DNA of 64,000 nt. Source: JAHDHW01 sp965277415. Its GTDB lineage: Bacteria; Bacteroidota; Bacteroidia; Chitinophagales; Saprospiraceae. Where the stretch lies: the NCBI GenBank assembly GCA_965277415.1, contig CBDICS010000093.1:1-64000 (forward strand), written 5' to 3'. This document shows, piece after piece, positions 15,358 to 24,320 of the stretch. The notes below the pieces were generated by a model that saw only the letters and a list, made by a program, of their open reading frames with translations, was not told the origin of the DNA and did no database searches. The position numbers and the translations under genes are program-made. The stretch's first letter is position 1. Every line of letters starts with the position of its first letter.

Positions 15358-18234
15358 TTAGCTATTTAGCTTAGAATTCCGAAACCACCACCAGCCTAAG
15401 CAAATGAATCCAAAGATGGATAGACTCCATATAAAAGGGTTTGAAGGTGACGGTATCTGCATAGCATGCATATCACCAATAGAGATCATAGCAGACCAGA
15501 AGAAAGGATGAACTTGTGCGTTTTGGGTACAATCACTAATAAATTTTTGTTTTGACTGTTGCATAGCCCGATCTTTAGGCAATCCATCAGCGATGTTTTG
15601 ATAGAAAGATTGCATAATATTTGCTGTTTTAGAATCACTAACATTCCAGAGGCTAGTATTGATGTTACCAGTACCCGCAAAAGAAAAGCTTCTAGCTAAG
15701 CTAATGATTCCTTCTCCTTTTCTATTTTCTCCTATACCTGTCTGACAGGCACTTAATGTGATCATTTCGGATTGAAGCGGCATATTATAAATGTCTTTTA
15801 CATAGAGCAATTCATTTTCTAAAGTGTCAGAAGTCTCAGAAAACGCTAGAAAGCTATAATCTCCATTGACATTATCAGCTTTTGCATGTGTTGCAAAATG
15901 TAGGATACTATATTTTTGTGAATGTTCAATAAAATAAGGTTTAGTAGCTTTCTCACCGATAACAGATTCCGCCCCCATTATTTTGGAAATATTGTTTACT
16001 TCAGGTGCATTAAATTGAAGCGGTAATAATAGTAAGTCTCTAAGGTTACTTGATTGATCTACTTGGTTAAATGTCGGAGCAAAAGCTAACATGTTGACTT
16101 TTGAATTCATTCTTCGATTACTGACCATTTCATCTAATAAGGTACCGGAGTAAGAATAGCTTATCGCATAATCTTGTATGAGGTAATAGTGTTCTTTATA
16201 CTTTGCATGATCCGATCCTCTTTTTTTGACTAAGCATTCAAATGGAATTTCGGCTAGGACACCCCCAGGAACTATAATGATTCTTTCTTTAAAGTAAGCT
16301 TCTACAGGAGCAATCAGTTTGAGATAGAGTGCTTCGGAATGTTTAACTAAAGTTTCGTGATAATCTTTATCGAGGTTGAAAGGAAATTGGTATTTGGTTA
16401 TCTTTTTTCTCAGTGATTCAATCCAGGTTTCTAATGGGAAATCTTTTTTTATTTTTTTTACTGTGAATAAGTCCTTCGAAATAATGAATACATAAATATT
16501 TTCCTTCCCTACGAAATATTCGATTAAGGTTTGACCTTCATCTAAGATTTGATTTTGCAGTTTATCAATACTGACAATACTGATATCATATTTAAAACGA
16601 TAATACCTTGGATAATTTAATTCAAAGGTTTGGATGACTTTATATAGGCTTTCTTTTAGATCAAAAATCTGACTAGCAAGGTTTATAATTTTATTTTGAT
16701 CTTTTTCTTCTTTTTGATCTTCTTCTCTTTTTTGCTTTTCAAGAAGAGTAATGTCTGTTTTTAATTGTTGTTCAATTTGGCGTAAACTATCAGGTATTTC
16801 CGCAATACTTTTTGCTCTGATATTTCTTCTACCTTCAAGTAAGACAAAACTAGTACTATATTCATACCTCCTAAATGTTTCTTCTAAATACTGTATTTCT
16901 TGTGTTTCTTCGTATAAAGAAAAACCAGACGCTATCGCATTATCAAAAATGTGGAAAAAATTACCGGCTAAAATTTCCTTAGAGACCTCTTCTTTAAATT
17001 CTTTTCTAAATTCATTCAAGACATAAATTAAATCTGCATAGACTTGATCCGCTTTTTTTAGCATTAGAATATTTCTATCTTTTTGCCATAGACTAAAATA
17101 GATTTGTGCTTTTGTGTCCAATGCTTTGAGGATATTAAAATTAAATTTTTCCTGTGCAGAAATTGGAATATTCTCATCGTAATTGAAAATGGTGGTAGAC
17201 TTATTTATATGATCTAATGCTGCTTCTAAATTGTTCTCTTTTAATAATATTAAAGCTAAATTAGTATGTATAAATGCGACTTCCGTATGTTCATTACCAA
17301 ATAAATTGGCATAAATGTTCAGCGCTTCCTGAAAATAATCTTTTGCTAATTGTAGCTCATCAAGCTCTACATAAGTAAGTGCCATCATCAAATAACTGGA
17401 AGCTATATCAGGATGTATTTTAGGAAGATGTTTTAGTCTTAATTGATAGGCTTTGTTTAGATTGTGTAGGGTTTCATTGTATTTTTTGAGATTAAAATAT
17501 GCTAGGGCCAAAGCGTGATGAATTCTAGCCCCTATGGAAGAATCAAATATTTTATTTTGAATCGCTATATTAATAGAATAATGTAATTTGTCAATAGCAA
17601 GGTTGGATTTTCGTAATTCAGAAAGACATTGACTAAGATTGGCTAAATCTCTAGACACTTCTGTATTTTTTTCTCCTGTACTTTCAATAGTAATAGCTAA
17701 AGATTTATTAAAAAATGCTAAAGCACGTTCAATATCTCCTTTGTAAAAGATACAAATCCCCATATTATTATATAAGTAAGCAAATCTGAAATCATTTAAA
17801 GGGAATAATTTCAGGTACATTTTTTTAGTCAAATCATAATAGTCTAGAGCTTTATCATAATTGGCCATATAGTCAAAATAAATACCTGTTAACATATAGG
17901 TATCCCCCAATTCAACAGATACGGAATCTGTTAGCTTAAATATCTGTAATGCATCGTCTAGCATTTTTTTAGCATTATTGTAGTCTGCTAGATCTAGCTT
18001 TGAATGCGCAATGAAGTAGTAAACCTTTGCCGTTTCTTTACTGTCTTTTCCGTACTGCTTAATGGTTTTCGGTAAAATCTGATTGAGAAGATTTAAAGCC
18101 TGTTGAGGCTTAAATGTTTTTTGGAGTTCAATAGCTTTATCTAAACTAGATTGGAGTTCAATTGAATCTAGGTTCATTGAAAAGGATGCTGTTATAAATA
18201 AAAGAAAAACAGCAATAATACTGATGATTCTCAT
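15358..18234 (-). CDS. TPR-CHAT domain protein (caspase-like peptidase) with C-terminal membrane anchor
   Basis: A 958-residue protein: signal peptide (residues 1-19), TPR array to about 340 (repeats such as KMYLKLFPLNDFRFAYLYNN, NMGICIFYKGDIERALAFFN), a helical linker, then a CHAT domain at about 620-925. The His-Cys dyad is intact: HFATHAKADN (His783) and LSACQTGIGE (Cys830). Residues ~933-951 form a transmembrane helix followed by a short basic tail. The predicted layout is a periplasmic TPR-peptidase held in the membrane by its C-terminus. CHAT domains are clan CD cysteine peptidases, and TPR-CHAT pairing is also seen in Csx29. Substrate unknown. Paralogue of the truncated gene at 1-1677. 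Confidence 0.9.
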   Translation of the reverse strand: MRIISIIAVFLLFITASFSMNLDSIELQSSLDKAIELQKTFKPQQALNLLNQILPKTIKQYGKDSKETAKVYYFIAHSKLDLADYNNAKKMLDDALQIFKLTDSVSVELGDTYMLTGIYFDYMANYDKALDYYDLTKKMYLKLFPLNDFRFAYLYNNMGICIFYKGDIERALAFFNKSLAITIESTGEKNTEVSRDLANLSQCLSELRKSNLAIDKLHYSINIAIQNKIFDSSIGARIHHALALAYFNLKKYNETLHNLNKAYQLRLKHLPKIHPDIASSYLMMALTYVELDELQLAKDYFQEALNIYANLFGNEHTEVAFIHTNLALILLKENNLEAALDHINKSTTIFNYDENIPISAQEKFNFNILKALDTKAQIYFSLWQKDRNILMLKKADQVYADLIYVLNEFRKEFKEEVSKEILAGNFFHIFDNAIASGFSLYEETQEIQYLEETFRRYEYSTSFVLLEGRRNIRAKSIAEIPDSLRQIEQQLKTDITLLEKQKREEDQKEEKDQNKIINLASQIFDLKESLYKVIQTFELNYPRYYRFKYDISIVSIDKLQNQILDEGQTLIEYFVGKENIYVFIISKDLFTVKKIKKDFPLETWIESLRKKITKYQFPFNLDKDYHETLVKHSEALYLKLIAPVEAYFKERIIIVPGGVLAEIPFECLVKKRGSDHAKYKEHYYLIQDYAISYSYSGTLLDEMVSNRRMNSKVNMLAFAPTFNQVDQSSNLRDLLLLPLQFNAPEVNNISKIMGAESVIGEKATKPYFIEHSQKYSILHFATHAKADNVNGDYSFLAFSETSDTLENELLYVKDIYNMPLQSEMITLSACQTGIGENRKGEGIISLARSFSFAGTGNINTSLWNVSDSKTANIMQSFYQNIADGLPKDRAMQQSKQKFISDCTQNAQVHPFFWSAMISIGDMHAMQIPSPSNPFIWSLSIFGFICLGWWWFRNSKLNS

Positions 18235-18331
18235 AGTAGTCTATTCAGATGAAATGACAGAAGTACCTGTTATATCAACAAGTCCTTACAGCTGATGTAT
18301 CTGAAAAATAAGTAAAATAAATTAAACTAAC

Positions 18332-18982
18332 TTAGATTCTGGCTATGATTGTCTTATTCCCTTTAACTTTTTGCCCTGTCGTAACTTCAATTTTTGCATT
18401 GAGGGGAAGAAATAAGTCTACTCTAGAACCAAATTTAATAAAGCCCATATCGTCGCCTTGCTCCACTTCGTCCCCTATATTGACATAGTGAACAATTCTT
18501 TTAGCAACAGCACCTGCGATTTGACGTAATAATATTTCTTCTTCTCCATTGTCAATTACGACTGTGGTTCTTTCATTTTCAGTGGAAGATTTTGGATGCC
18601 ATGCTACGAGATATTTGCCAGGGTGATATTTAAAGTAGTTGACTGTTCCACTGATTGGGTTACGATTTACATGTACATTGGTAGGACTCATGAAAATCGA
18701 TATCTGTAAACGTTTATCATTAAAGTACTCATTTTCTTGAGTTTCTTCTATCGTTACAATTTTGCCATCTGCGGGGGCATAAACAATATTATTGTCAGCA
18801 ATTAATATTTCTCTAGTTGGATTTCTGAAAAATTGTAAAACAAGTAGAAAGGCAACAACCGAACTAATACTTGAAACAATTAAGGCAATAGGCATCAACC
18901 AGAGCATGACCAGATTGATTACAATTAAAAAGAATCCTAAGCTAATAAGAATAGTATGTCCTTCTTTATGAATTTTCATCAT
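18332..18982 (-). CDS. psd: Phosphatidylserine decarboxylase-family protein
   Basis: A 216-residue enzyme of the short archaeal/Bacteroidota-type Psd group, which converts phosphatidylserine to phosphatidylethanolamine. Two hydrophobic segments at about 11-50 anchor it in the membrane. Conserved parts: VYAPADGKIV (residues 67-76), FMSPTNVHVNR (97-107) and the self-cleavage site FGSR (Gly185-Ser186), where the pyruvoyl group forms on Ser186. It follows cdsA on the same strand, 107 nt apart, giving two steps of phospholipid synthesis together. Confidence 0.93.
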   Translation of the reverse strand: MMKIHKEGHTILISLGFFLIVINLVMLWLMPIALIVSSISSVVAFLLVLQFFRNPTREILIADNNIVYAPADGKIVTIEETQENEYFNDKRLQISIFMSPTNVHVNRNPISGTVNYFKYHPGKYLVAWHPKSSTENERTTVVIDNGEEEILLRQIAGAVAKRIVHYVNIGDEVEQGDDMGFIKFGSRVDLFLPLNAKIEVTTGQKVKGNKTIIARI

Positions 18983-19089
18983 TGTTTTAATTTCATATCT
19001 GGGTCAAAATTAAGCATTTTATATTGAAGTTCTATAAGAATCATTACTTGAAGCGAAAAATCTAGATAAAAGGTTCACATTAATCAAAA

Positions 19090-19932
19090 CTATAAATACC
19101 TGACCATTAGTATAAAAGCTGTTGCAAAAGGTGCTAAAAATATAAATGCATCAAATCGATCTAATAGCCCTCCATGCCCTGGAAGCAAGGTCCCAGAGTC
19201 TTTTATATCAAAACTTCTTTTGAACATAGATTCAATCAAATCACCAATAGAGCCAAAAATAACAACTATTCCTCCTAAAACTAACCATTGTATAATATTT
19301 TGAACTGGGAAAAAAGAACCTAAAAATCCGGCGAATATTAGGGTGAATATACCACCTCCAATAGAACCTTCCCATGTCTTATTAGGAGAAATTCTAGGAA
19401 AAAGTTTGGTTTTACCTATTTTAGAACCTACTAAATAAGCTGCTGTATCATTTATCCATGTGAGCAATAATAAACCAAAAACAGTATTCGCCTGAAATTG
19501 TTCGCCATCAAATGCGATAAAATTAACCAGGGCGAAGGGGGTTCCAATATAAACCATTCCAAGTATAATATAGGCTACATTAGCAAATGGTTCTTTTGAA
19601 GCAGTAAATAATTCATATACAAAACATAGAAAAATAATAGGAAAACATAACATCGAAGTAAATAGAACAAAGTCTTCAGGATCATGTAATAGGTTTAATT
19701 TCAGCATTGAAACCATCACAAATGGCGTTAAACCAAATACTAAACCGATTACTTTTCTAATGCGATCTCGCTTTTGATTTTTTTGAAGTGTTATGCTTAA
19801 AAATTCCCATAAACACAGTGCAGTAATGATTGCAAAAAGAATGACAAATGGGTACTGGCCGCCATAGATGCCGCCTAACATGACGATTACAAAAAAGACT
19901 GCGGTGATTACTCTTTTTAAAAGTCCTTGCAT
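19090..19932 (-). CDS. cdsA: Phosphatidate cytidylyltransferase
   Basis: A 280-residue integral membrane enzyme that makes CDP-diacylglycerol from phosphatidate and CTP. It has about eight hydrophobic helices. The CdsA signature lies near the C-terminus: GDLIESMFKRSFDIKDSG, then LPGHGGLLDRFDA. The internal WINDTAAYLVGSKIGKTKL ... SPNKTWEG motif is also typical. It starts 33 nt downstream of the CPBP gene and precedes psd, so CPBP-cdsA-psd probably form an operon. Confidence 0.96.
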   Translation of the reverse strand: MQGLLKRVITAVFFVIVMLGGIYGGQYPFVILFAIITALCLWEFLSITLQKNQKRDRIRKVIGLVFGLTPFVMVSMLKLNLLHDPEDFVLFTSMLCFPIIFLCFVYELFTASKEPFANVAYIILGMVYIGTPFALVNFIAFDGEQFQANTVFGLLLLTWINDTAAYLVGSKIGKTKLFPRISPNKTWEGSIGGGIFTLIFAGFLGSFFPVQNIIQWLVLGGIVVIFGSIGDLIESMFKRSFDIKDSGTLLPGHGGLLDRFDAFIFLAPFATAFILMVRYL

Positions 19933-19965
19933 ATTTTTTAATTTACGAATGCACGCTAAGGTGCA

Positions 19966-21030
19966 TTACACTTTTATTTGACTGATGTGCGGTTTATTAA
20001 ATTGTATTAAAAAACGACTAATTAAATAAATGAATAAAAGAGATAATATCGCTCCCCAAATAGGCATTTGATCTATTTTTTCAATATCAACAGTTGTCAT
20101 ATTTTTCTCAAAAAAATACATAGCTAAAACCTGCATTGCATTATTTACAAAATGTACAATAATTGGAATCCACAGGCTTTTAGACCAATAAAATAAATAT
20201 CCTAATAATGCTCCAAGAAGTAGTCTGGGAAAAAAACCTTCTAATTGCATATGGAATCCACTGAATATTAAGGCTGCAAACCAAATAGCAATTGTTGGAT
20301 TTTTAGACCATTTTTCAATTCTTCTTTGAATAACACCTCTAAAAACCATTTCCTCACCAATAGCTGGAATGATAGCAATGACAAAAATATTAAAAAACAA
20401 CTCCCAAGAAGCATCCGTTATCAATAGATTTTTGATTGCTTCATTTGTATTTTCCTCTATTGTTTTTGCCCAAACGGGAAGGGGCAATTTTTTGTTCCAA
20501 TAATATATATATTGAACTAAAGGCATAGAAACCAGTATTAAAAATGAACCTACTAAACCATTAATAATTAGTTTGTCCATTGTTAATTTTCTCCAATTCA
20601 AAAACTTATACCATTTTTGCTTAAAGAATATATATGCTAATACTATCGGCGGTAAAATAAAAAGAATAACATGATTAGCTAATAATGATAATCTGATGAA
20701 ATTTCGTTTTGTAATACCACTTTGAGGACCCAGCGTATCCATCGTCTCTTTTAGAGAGAACCCAAAGTATTTTCCAATAAGATAAGTAGTACCACTTCCA
20801 AGCAGCATTCCAAATATCATAAGGAGGGCTAAAAAAAGTAAGATCGTTAAAGGGGAGATATATAAACCTATGTCATCTTTTGATGCCTTTTCTCCGGGAG
20901 AATAATGATCCATGTAAGGTTTTTTTGTAAAAATAATGTAATTCATTGTAGATTTTATCTTTCCTTCTCCAAACTGCAATAAAATTTCTTGTTTAATATG
21001 TAGTTTTACACTATAATCCAGTGTAATCAT
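19966..21030 (-). CDS. CPBP family intramembrane metalloprotease
   Basis: A 354-residue polytopic membrane protein with the CPBP/Abi motifs: EEMVFRGVIQRR (glutamates that coordinate the metal), FSGFHMQ and HFVNNAMQ. The family includes Rce1-type proteases and many bacterial proteins of unknown substrate. The start is uncertain: ATGs also occur at codons 29 and 40 (20913), and the first 39 residues lack family similarity I can recognise. It is divergent from pdxJ with 60 nt between starts, and first in a likely operon with cdsA and psd. Confidence 0.88.
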   Translation of the reverse strand: MITLDYSVKLHIKQEILLQFGEGKIKSTMNYIIFTKKPYMDHYSPGEKASKDDIGLYISPLTILLFLALLMIFGMLLGSGTTYLIGKYFGFSLKETMDTLGPQSGITKRNFIRLSLLANHVILFILPPIVLAYIFFKQKWYKFLNWRKLTMDKLIINGLVGSFLILVSMPLVQYIYYWNKKLPLPVWAKTIEENTNEAIKNLLITDASWELFFNIFVIAIIPAIGEEMVFRGVIQRRIEKWSKNPTIAIWFAALIFSGFHMQLEGFFPRLLLGALLGYLFYWSKSLWIPIIVHFVNNAMQVLAMYFFEKNMTTVDIEKIDQMPIWGAILSLLFIYLISRFLIQFNKPHISQIKV

Positions 21031-21090
21031 TTTAAAGTGTTTAATACAAAGTGTTGATTATCAATATATTTACAAAGAAATTCATAACAT

Positions 21091-21804
21091 ATGACCCGAC
21101 TAAGCGTAAACTTAAACAAAGTAGCCTTGATTCGAAATTCAAGAGGCGAAAATCTCCCTGATTTGGCTCAGGTTGCTAAGGATTGTGAAACTTTTGGTGC
21201 TCAAGGTATTACGCTGCATCCGCGACCAGATGAACGTCATGCCAGATATAGTGATATACCATTATTGAAAAAAATAGTTACTACAGAGTTTAATGTAGAG
21301 GGAAACCCTAATCCTAAGTTTTTAGAATTGGTTTTAAATAACCCACCTCATCAATGTACATTAGTGCCGGATGCACCTGGCGTTTTGACTTCTAGTGAAG
21401 GTTGGGATACAATAAAACAGCACGATTTTTTAAAAAAGACGATTGCTATCTTAAAAGAGAAAGGTATTCGAGTTTCTATTTTTTTAGATCCAGAAGTTCA
21501 TTTTGTTGAAGGAGCGAAAAAAGTGGGCGCAGATCGGATTGAATTTTATACTGGCCATTATGCAAAAGAATTCAAAAACGATAAAAGCAAAGCCATAAGA
21601 AAACATATTCAAGCAGCTAAATTAGCAAATGATCTGGGCATAGGAATAAATGCAGGACATGATCTTAATCTAGAAAACCTGAAATATTATAAAGAAAATG
21701 TTGAAGGGCTTTTAGAAGTGTCTATTGGGCATGCTCTGATATCTGATGCTTTATATTATGGATTAGAGAACACCATTCAAATGTATTTGCATCAATTACG
21801 ATAA
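21091..21804 (+). CDS. pdxJ: Pyridoxine 5'-phosphate synthase
   Basis: A 237-residue TIM-barrel enzyme that joins 1-deoxyxylulose 5-phosphate and 3-amino-2-oxopropyl phosphate into pyridoxine 5'-phosphate (DXP-dependent vitamin B6 pathway). Family motifs: LSVNLNKVALIRNSRG at the N-terminus, GITLHPRPDERHARYSDI (about 45-62), DPEVHFVEGAKKVGADRIEF, YTGHYA, and GINAGHDLNLENL near residue 190. Full length and single gene. Confidence 0.97.
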   Translation: MTRLSVNLNKVALIRNSRGENLPDLAQVAKDCETFGAQGITLHPRPDERHARYSDIPLLKKIVTTEFNVEGNPNPKFLELVLNNPPHQCTLVPDAPGVLTSSEGWDTIKQHDFLKKTIAILKEKGIRVSIFLDPEVHFVEGAKKVGADRIEFYTGHYAKEFKNDKSKAIRKHIQAAKLANDLGIGINAGHDLNLENLKYYKENVEGLLEVSIGHALISDALYYGLENTIQMYLHQLR

Positions 21805-21984
21805 GGAAGACTTAATATTATACCTGACGCGAAGTGGCTTGGAAAAAAACCAAACTACTTTAACATCAATATAGAATTATCTTTATTATCAAACACTACT
21901 TCAAAAATAAGCTTGAAGTAATCGCAGCGTAAGTTGCTTTTTCGCTATAATAATAATACTTTGAAGTGAAACCTTATAGTCATG

Positions 21985-22165
21985 ATATTTATATACTATG
22001 GCAATCGCAAAATTCACTGAAAATTTGAATATAGCGGAGATGAAATATCAATTTTTTATAAGAATGCTGGAAAGAAGGCCTCACAAAACCCTTTAGGGTT
22101 GATCACAAGCGAAGCGATCACTTATAATACAAAATCTAAGACATCATTCTAGCAATCGCCATGAT
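21985..22165. repeat. Dispersed hairpin/GATCAC repeat cluster (copy 3)
   Basis: The 419-bp gap between pdxJ and the recombinase holds no gene. It contains a ~75-bp block (from TGGCAATCGCAAAATTCACT at about 22000) nearly identical to one at 50.45 kb, then AACCCTTTAGGGTT (22087-22100, a 6-bp-stem hairpin) plus GATCAC, then CACAAGCGAAGCGATCAC (22104-22121), and ends with AGCAATCGCCATGA. Confidence 0.75.
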
Positions 22166-22223
22166 TTATACACTATTTGACTATACTTAACGAAAAACAA
22201 AGCATTTATATCTCGACCTTTTA

Positions 22224-23117
22224 ATGGAGAAAATTAGTCTATTTATAAAATATATTAAGTTTGAGAAAAGATATTCTGAGCACACCCTATCAGCTTATCA
22301 AAGGGATTTGCACCAATTTTTCCTTTTTGTGCTTAACACTTATGATATAAAAAAGGCTGAAAACATCAAGCATGTCCACATTAGGGCTTGGATAGTTTCT
22401 TTGATTCAAGATAAAGTGGCTACCAAATCAATTAACAGAAAATTATCTTGTTTAAAATCCTTTTTTAAGTTTATCCTAAAAAGAGGAATGCTCTCTTTGA
22501 ACCCAATGACGAAAATCATTAATCCTAAGTCCGGAAAACGATTGCCTGTATTTGTTGATCAAAAGGCTATGCGGCAGTTATTTGAGGACATTCAGTTTGC
22601 AGATGATTATATAGGATTTAGAGATAAAACTATTCTAGAAATGCTCTATTTGACAGGAATTCGTAGATCGGAGTTGATTGGACTAAAAAGAAGTGATTTG
22701 GATTTAGAGATGAAAACAATTAAAGTTTTAGGGAAAGGCAAAAAACAACGTATTATCCCAATTGCGAAATCCTTGAAAATAAGTTTAAACCAATACCTGA
22801 AGGCTTTAGAAGAAACATTTGGAAGTGAAAATTCCTTTTTGTTCTTGACTCAAAAAGGCAAAAAGCTTTATCCAAAACTCGTTTATTTAATCGTAAAACG
22901 TAGTTTATCTAAAGTTACTTCGATAGAGCAAAAAAGCCCACATGTAATTAGACATTCTTTTGCAACACATCTTTCAAATAATGGTGCAGAATTGAATGCC
23001 ATCAAAGAGCTTTTAGGACATAGTAATTTATCTGCCACACAAATATATACGCATAACTCTATAGATAGATTGAAAGCAGTATATGAAAAAGCACATCCGA
23101 AAGCAAAAAAAGATTAA
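22224..23117 (+). CDS. Tyrosine recombinase of the XerC/XerD type
   Basis: A 297-residue integrase-family recombinase. SAM-like N-terminal domain at about 1-90 (YSEHTLSAYQRDLHQFFLF). Catalytic residues are all present: Arg147 (TGIRRSEL), Lys in GKGKKQR (about 172), His240 and Arg243 (HVIRHSF), His266 (LLGHSNLS) and Tyr275 (IYTH). Length and motifs fit the chromosomal Xer recombinase that resolves dimers at dif. Its position next to the hibernation factor and the tuf cluster, rather than within a mobile element, supports a housekeeping role. XerC and XerD cannot be told apart here. Confidence 0.9.
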   Translation: MEKISLFIKYIKFEKRYSEHTLSAYQRDLHQFFLFVLNTYDIKKAENIKHVHIRAWIVSLIQDKVATKSINRKLSCLKSFFKFILKRGMLSLNPMTKIINPKSGKRLPVFVDQKAMRQLFEDIQFADDYIGFRDKTILEMLYLTGIRRSELIGLKRSDLDLEMKTIKVLGKGKKQRIIPIAKSLKISLNQYLKALEETFGSENSFLFLTQKGKKLYPKLVYLIVKRSLSKVTSIEQKSPHVIRHSFATHLSNNGAELNAIKELLGHSNLSATQIYTHNSIDRLKAVYEKAHPKAKKD

Positions 23118-23129
23118 ATGTCTTCTATT

Positions 23130-23151
23130 ATTAATTCCGTCTAATAACTTA
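23130..23151. repeat. Solo end of the 37.5-kb inverted-repeat element
   Basis: Twenty-two bases beginning ATTAATTCCGTCTAATAACT are identical to 37592-37613, the right end of the 123-bp element after rpoC. The rest of that element is absent here. Confidence 0.5.
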
Positions 23152-23165
23152 TATAAATTTATTTT

Positions 23166-23459
23166 ATGAAAATTCACACACAAGCGGTACACTTTTCAGC
23201 AGATCAAAAGCTGATAAGCTTTATTGAAAAAAAATTGACAAAGCTCAATCAAGTCTTTGATAAAATTATTGCTATTGACGTTATTTTGAAATTGGAGAAC
23301 TCAGGACAAGTCAAGGATAAAGTTGCAGAAATAAAGCTAAACATCCCAGGATCAACCCTTTTTGCTAAAGAAAGCAACAAAACTTTTGAAGAGTCTATTG
23401 ATAATGCTATTAAAGCGCTAAAAAAGCAACTTGTTAAATATAAATTGCGTACAGATTAG
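23166..23459 (+). CDS. hpf: Ribosome hibernation-promoting factor, short form
   Basis: A 97-residue HPF/RaiA-family protein. The domain covers the whole chain (MKIHTQAVHFSADQKLISFI, LTKLNQVFDKI, AEIKLNIPGSTLFAKE, FEESIDNAIKALKKQLVKY), without the extended C-terminal dimerisation domain of long HPF. It binds the 30S decoding region in stationary phase and stops translation. It sits 48 nt after the recombinase gene and upstream of the tRNA-tuf cluster. Confidence 0.92.
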   Translation: MKIHTQAVHFSADQKLISFIEKKLTKLNQVFDKIIAIDVILKLENSGQVKDKVAEIKLNIPGSTLFAKESNKTFEESIDNAIKALKKQLVKYKLRTD

Positions 23460-23827
23460 AGCGGTCTATGGCTATTTGATTTAGAAGACGTTCAATAATG
23501 ACGACTAGTTCAAAAAGCTGATATTTTGATCCAAGGCGGGCTTTAAAATCGGAGCGTAGCCAATGGTTACATGGATATTTATAATGAACGCATTGGATCA
23601 AAATATCATTTATAGTCGAGGAGCTTATTTTTGAGCAGTTATTTAAAAATGGATACAACTTTAGAAAGTGCCAAGAACATCCTGAAAAAACTGTTTTTTG
23701 AGTTTTAAAAAGGGATTTATGAGCTGAATTTCAAGCTTATAATTTACTCTTAGAGAAGAATGTGATAATTCTTACTTTTATTTTTATCAAAATGTTCAAA
23801 AATATTTCTATTTTAATTTAAAAGATG
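23460..23827. other. Intergenic region with a perfect 15-bp inverted repeat
   Basis: No convincing gene; a short minus-strand frame has no coding character. GATATTTTGATCCAA (23520-23534) is repeated inverted at 23593-23607, with 58 nt between the arms. It may be the hpf 3' region or a small mobile-element relic. Confidence 0.5.
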
Positions 23828-23835
23828 TATCTTTG
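23828..23835 (+). promoter_or_regulatory. Bacteroidota-type -7 element of the tRNA-tuf operon
   Basis: TATCTTTG matches TAnnTTTG, the -7 consensus of the Bacteroidota housekeeping sigma factor. A T-rich stretch with TTTC lies about 20 nt upstream in place of a clear TTTG. It lies 78 nt before the first tRNA. Confidence 0.5.
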
Positions 23836-23913
23836 CGAACGTTTTTAAGAAAAAGTTCTTTATTTTAAGGTACATATGAATGTTTTTTTATCTGTTTTTT
23901 AGAAAACCAAATT

Positions 23914-23987
23914 GCCAGTGTAGCTCAGTTGGCCAGAGCAGCTGATTTGTAATCAGCATGTCGGGGGTTCGAATCCCTCCACTGGCT
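23914..23987 (+). tRNA. tRNA-Thr (anticodon TGT)
   Basis: Acceptor arms GCCAGTG/CACTGGC pair fully. The anticodon stem GCTGA/TCAGC encloses the loop TTTGTAA, so the anticodon is TGT (reads ACA). The T arm GGGGGTTCGAATCCCTC is normal. CCA is not encoded. Confidence 0.96.
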
Positions 23988-24014
23988 CAAAGACAGGTTT
24001 TAAAGATATTCGTA

Positions 24015-24097
24015 GGGGGTGCGCCGGAGTTGGAGAGCCGGGCCAGACTGTAAATCTGGTGACTATGTCTGAATAGGTTCGATTCCTATCACCCCCA
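24015..24097 (+). tRNA. tRNA-Tyr (anticodon GTA)
   Basis: 83 nt with the long variable arm expected of bacterial tRNA-Tyr. Acceptor arms GGGGGTG/CACCCCC; anticodon stem CCAGA/TCTGG around loop CTGTAAA gives GTA. Confidence 0.96.
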
Positions 24098-24105
24098 CAA
24101 AATTA

Positions 24106-24178
24106 GCGGGAGTAGCTCAGTTGGTAGAGCATCAGCCTTCCAAGCTGAGGGTCGCGGGTTCGAGTCTCGTCTCCCGCT
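24106..24178 (+). tRNA. tRNA-Gly (anticodon TCC)
   Basis: Acceptor arms GCGGGAG/CTCCCGC; anticodon stem TCAGC/GCTGA around loop CTTCCAA gives TCC. It starts 8 nt after tRNA-Tyr. Confidence 0.96.
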
Positions 24179-24192
24179 CAATTTTTATGTTT

Positions 24193-24264
<72 letters not shown>

Positions 24265-24320
24265 CATACAAAAAAATAAATTAAATCATTTTTTATACAT
24301 TTAAATAAAATCACTTAACG

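Noticed and set aside
22224..23117. Phage or integron integrase
   Set aside because: Normal Xer length and motifs, no adjacent att-like repeats or phage genes; the housekeeping context favours a chromosomal Xer protein.
23434..23658. Short minus-strand frame (74 codons) overlapping the 3' end of hpf
   Set aside because: Composition is not protein-like, and it contains one arm and the loop of the inverted repeat.
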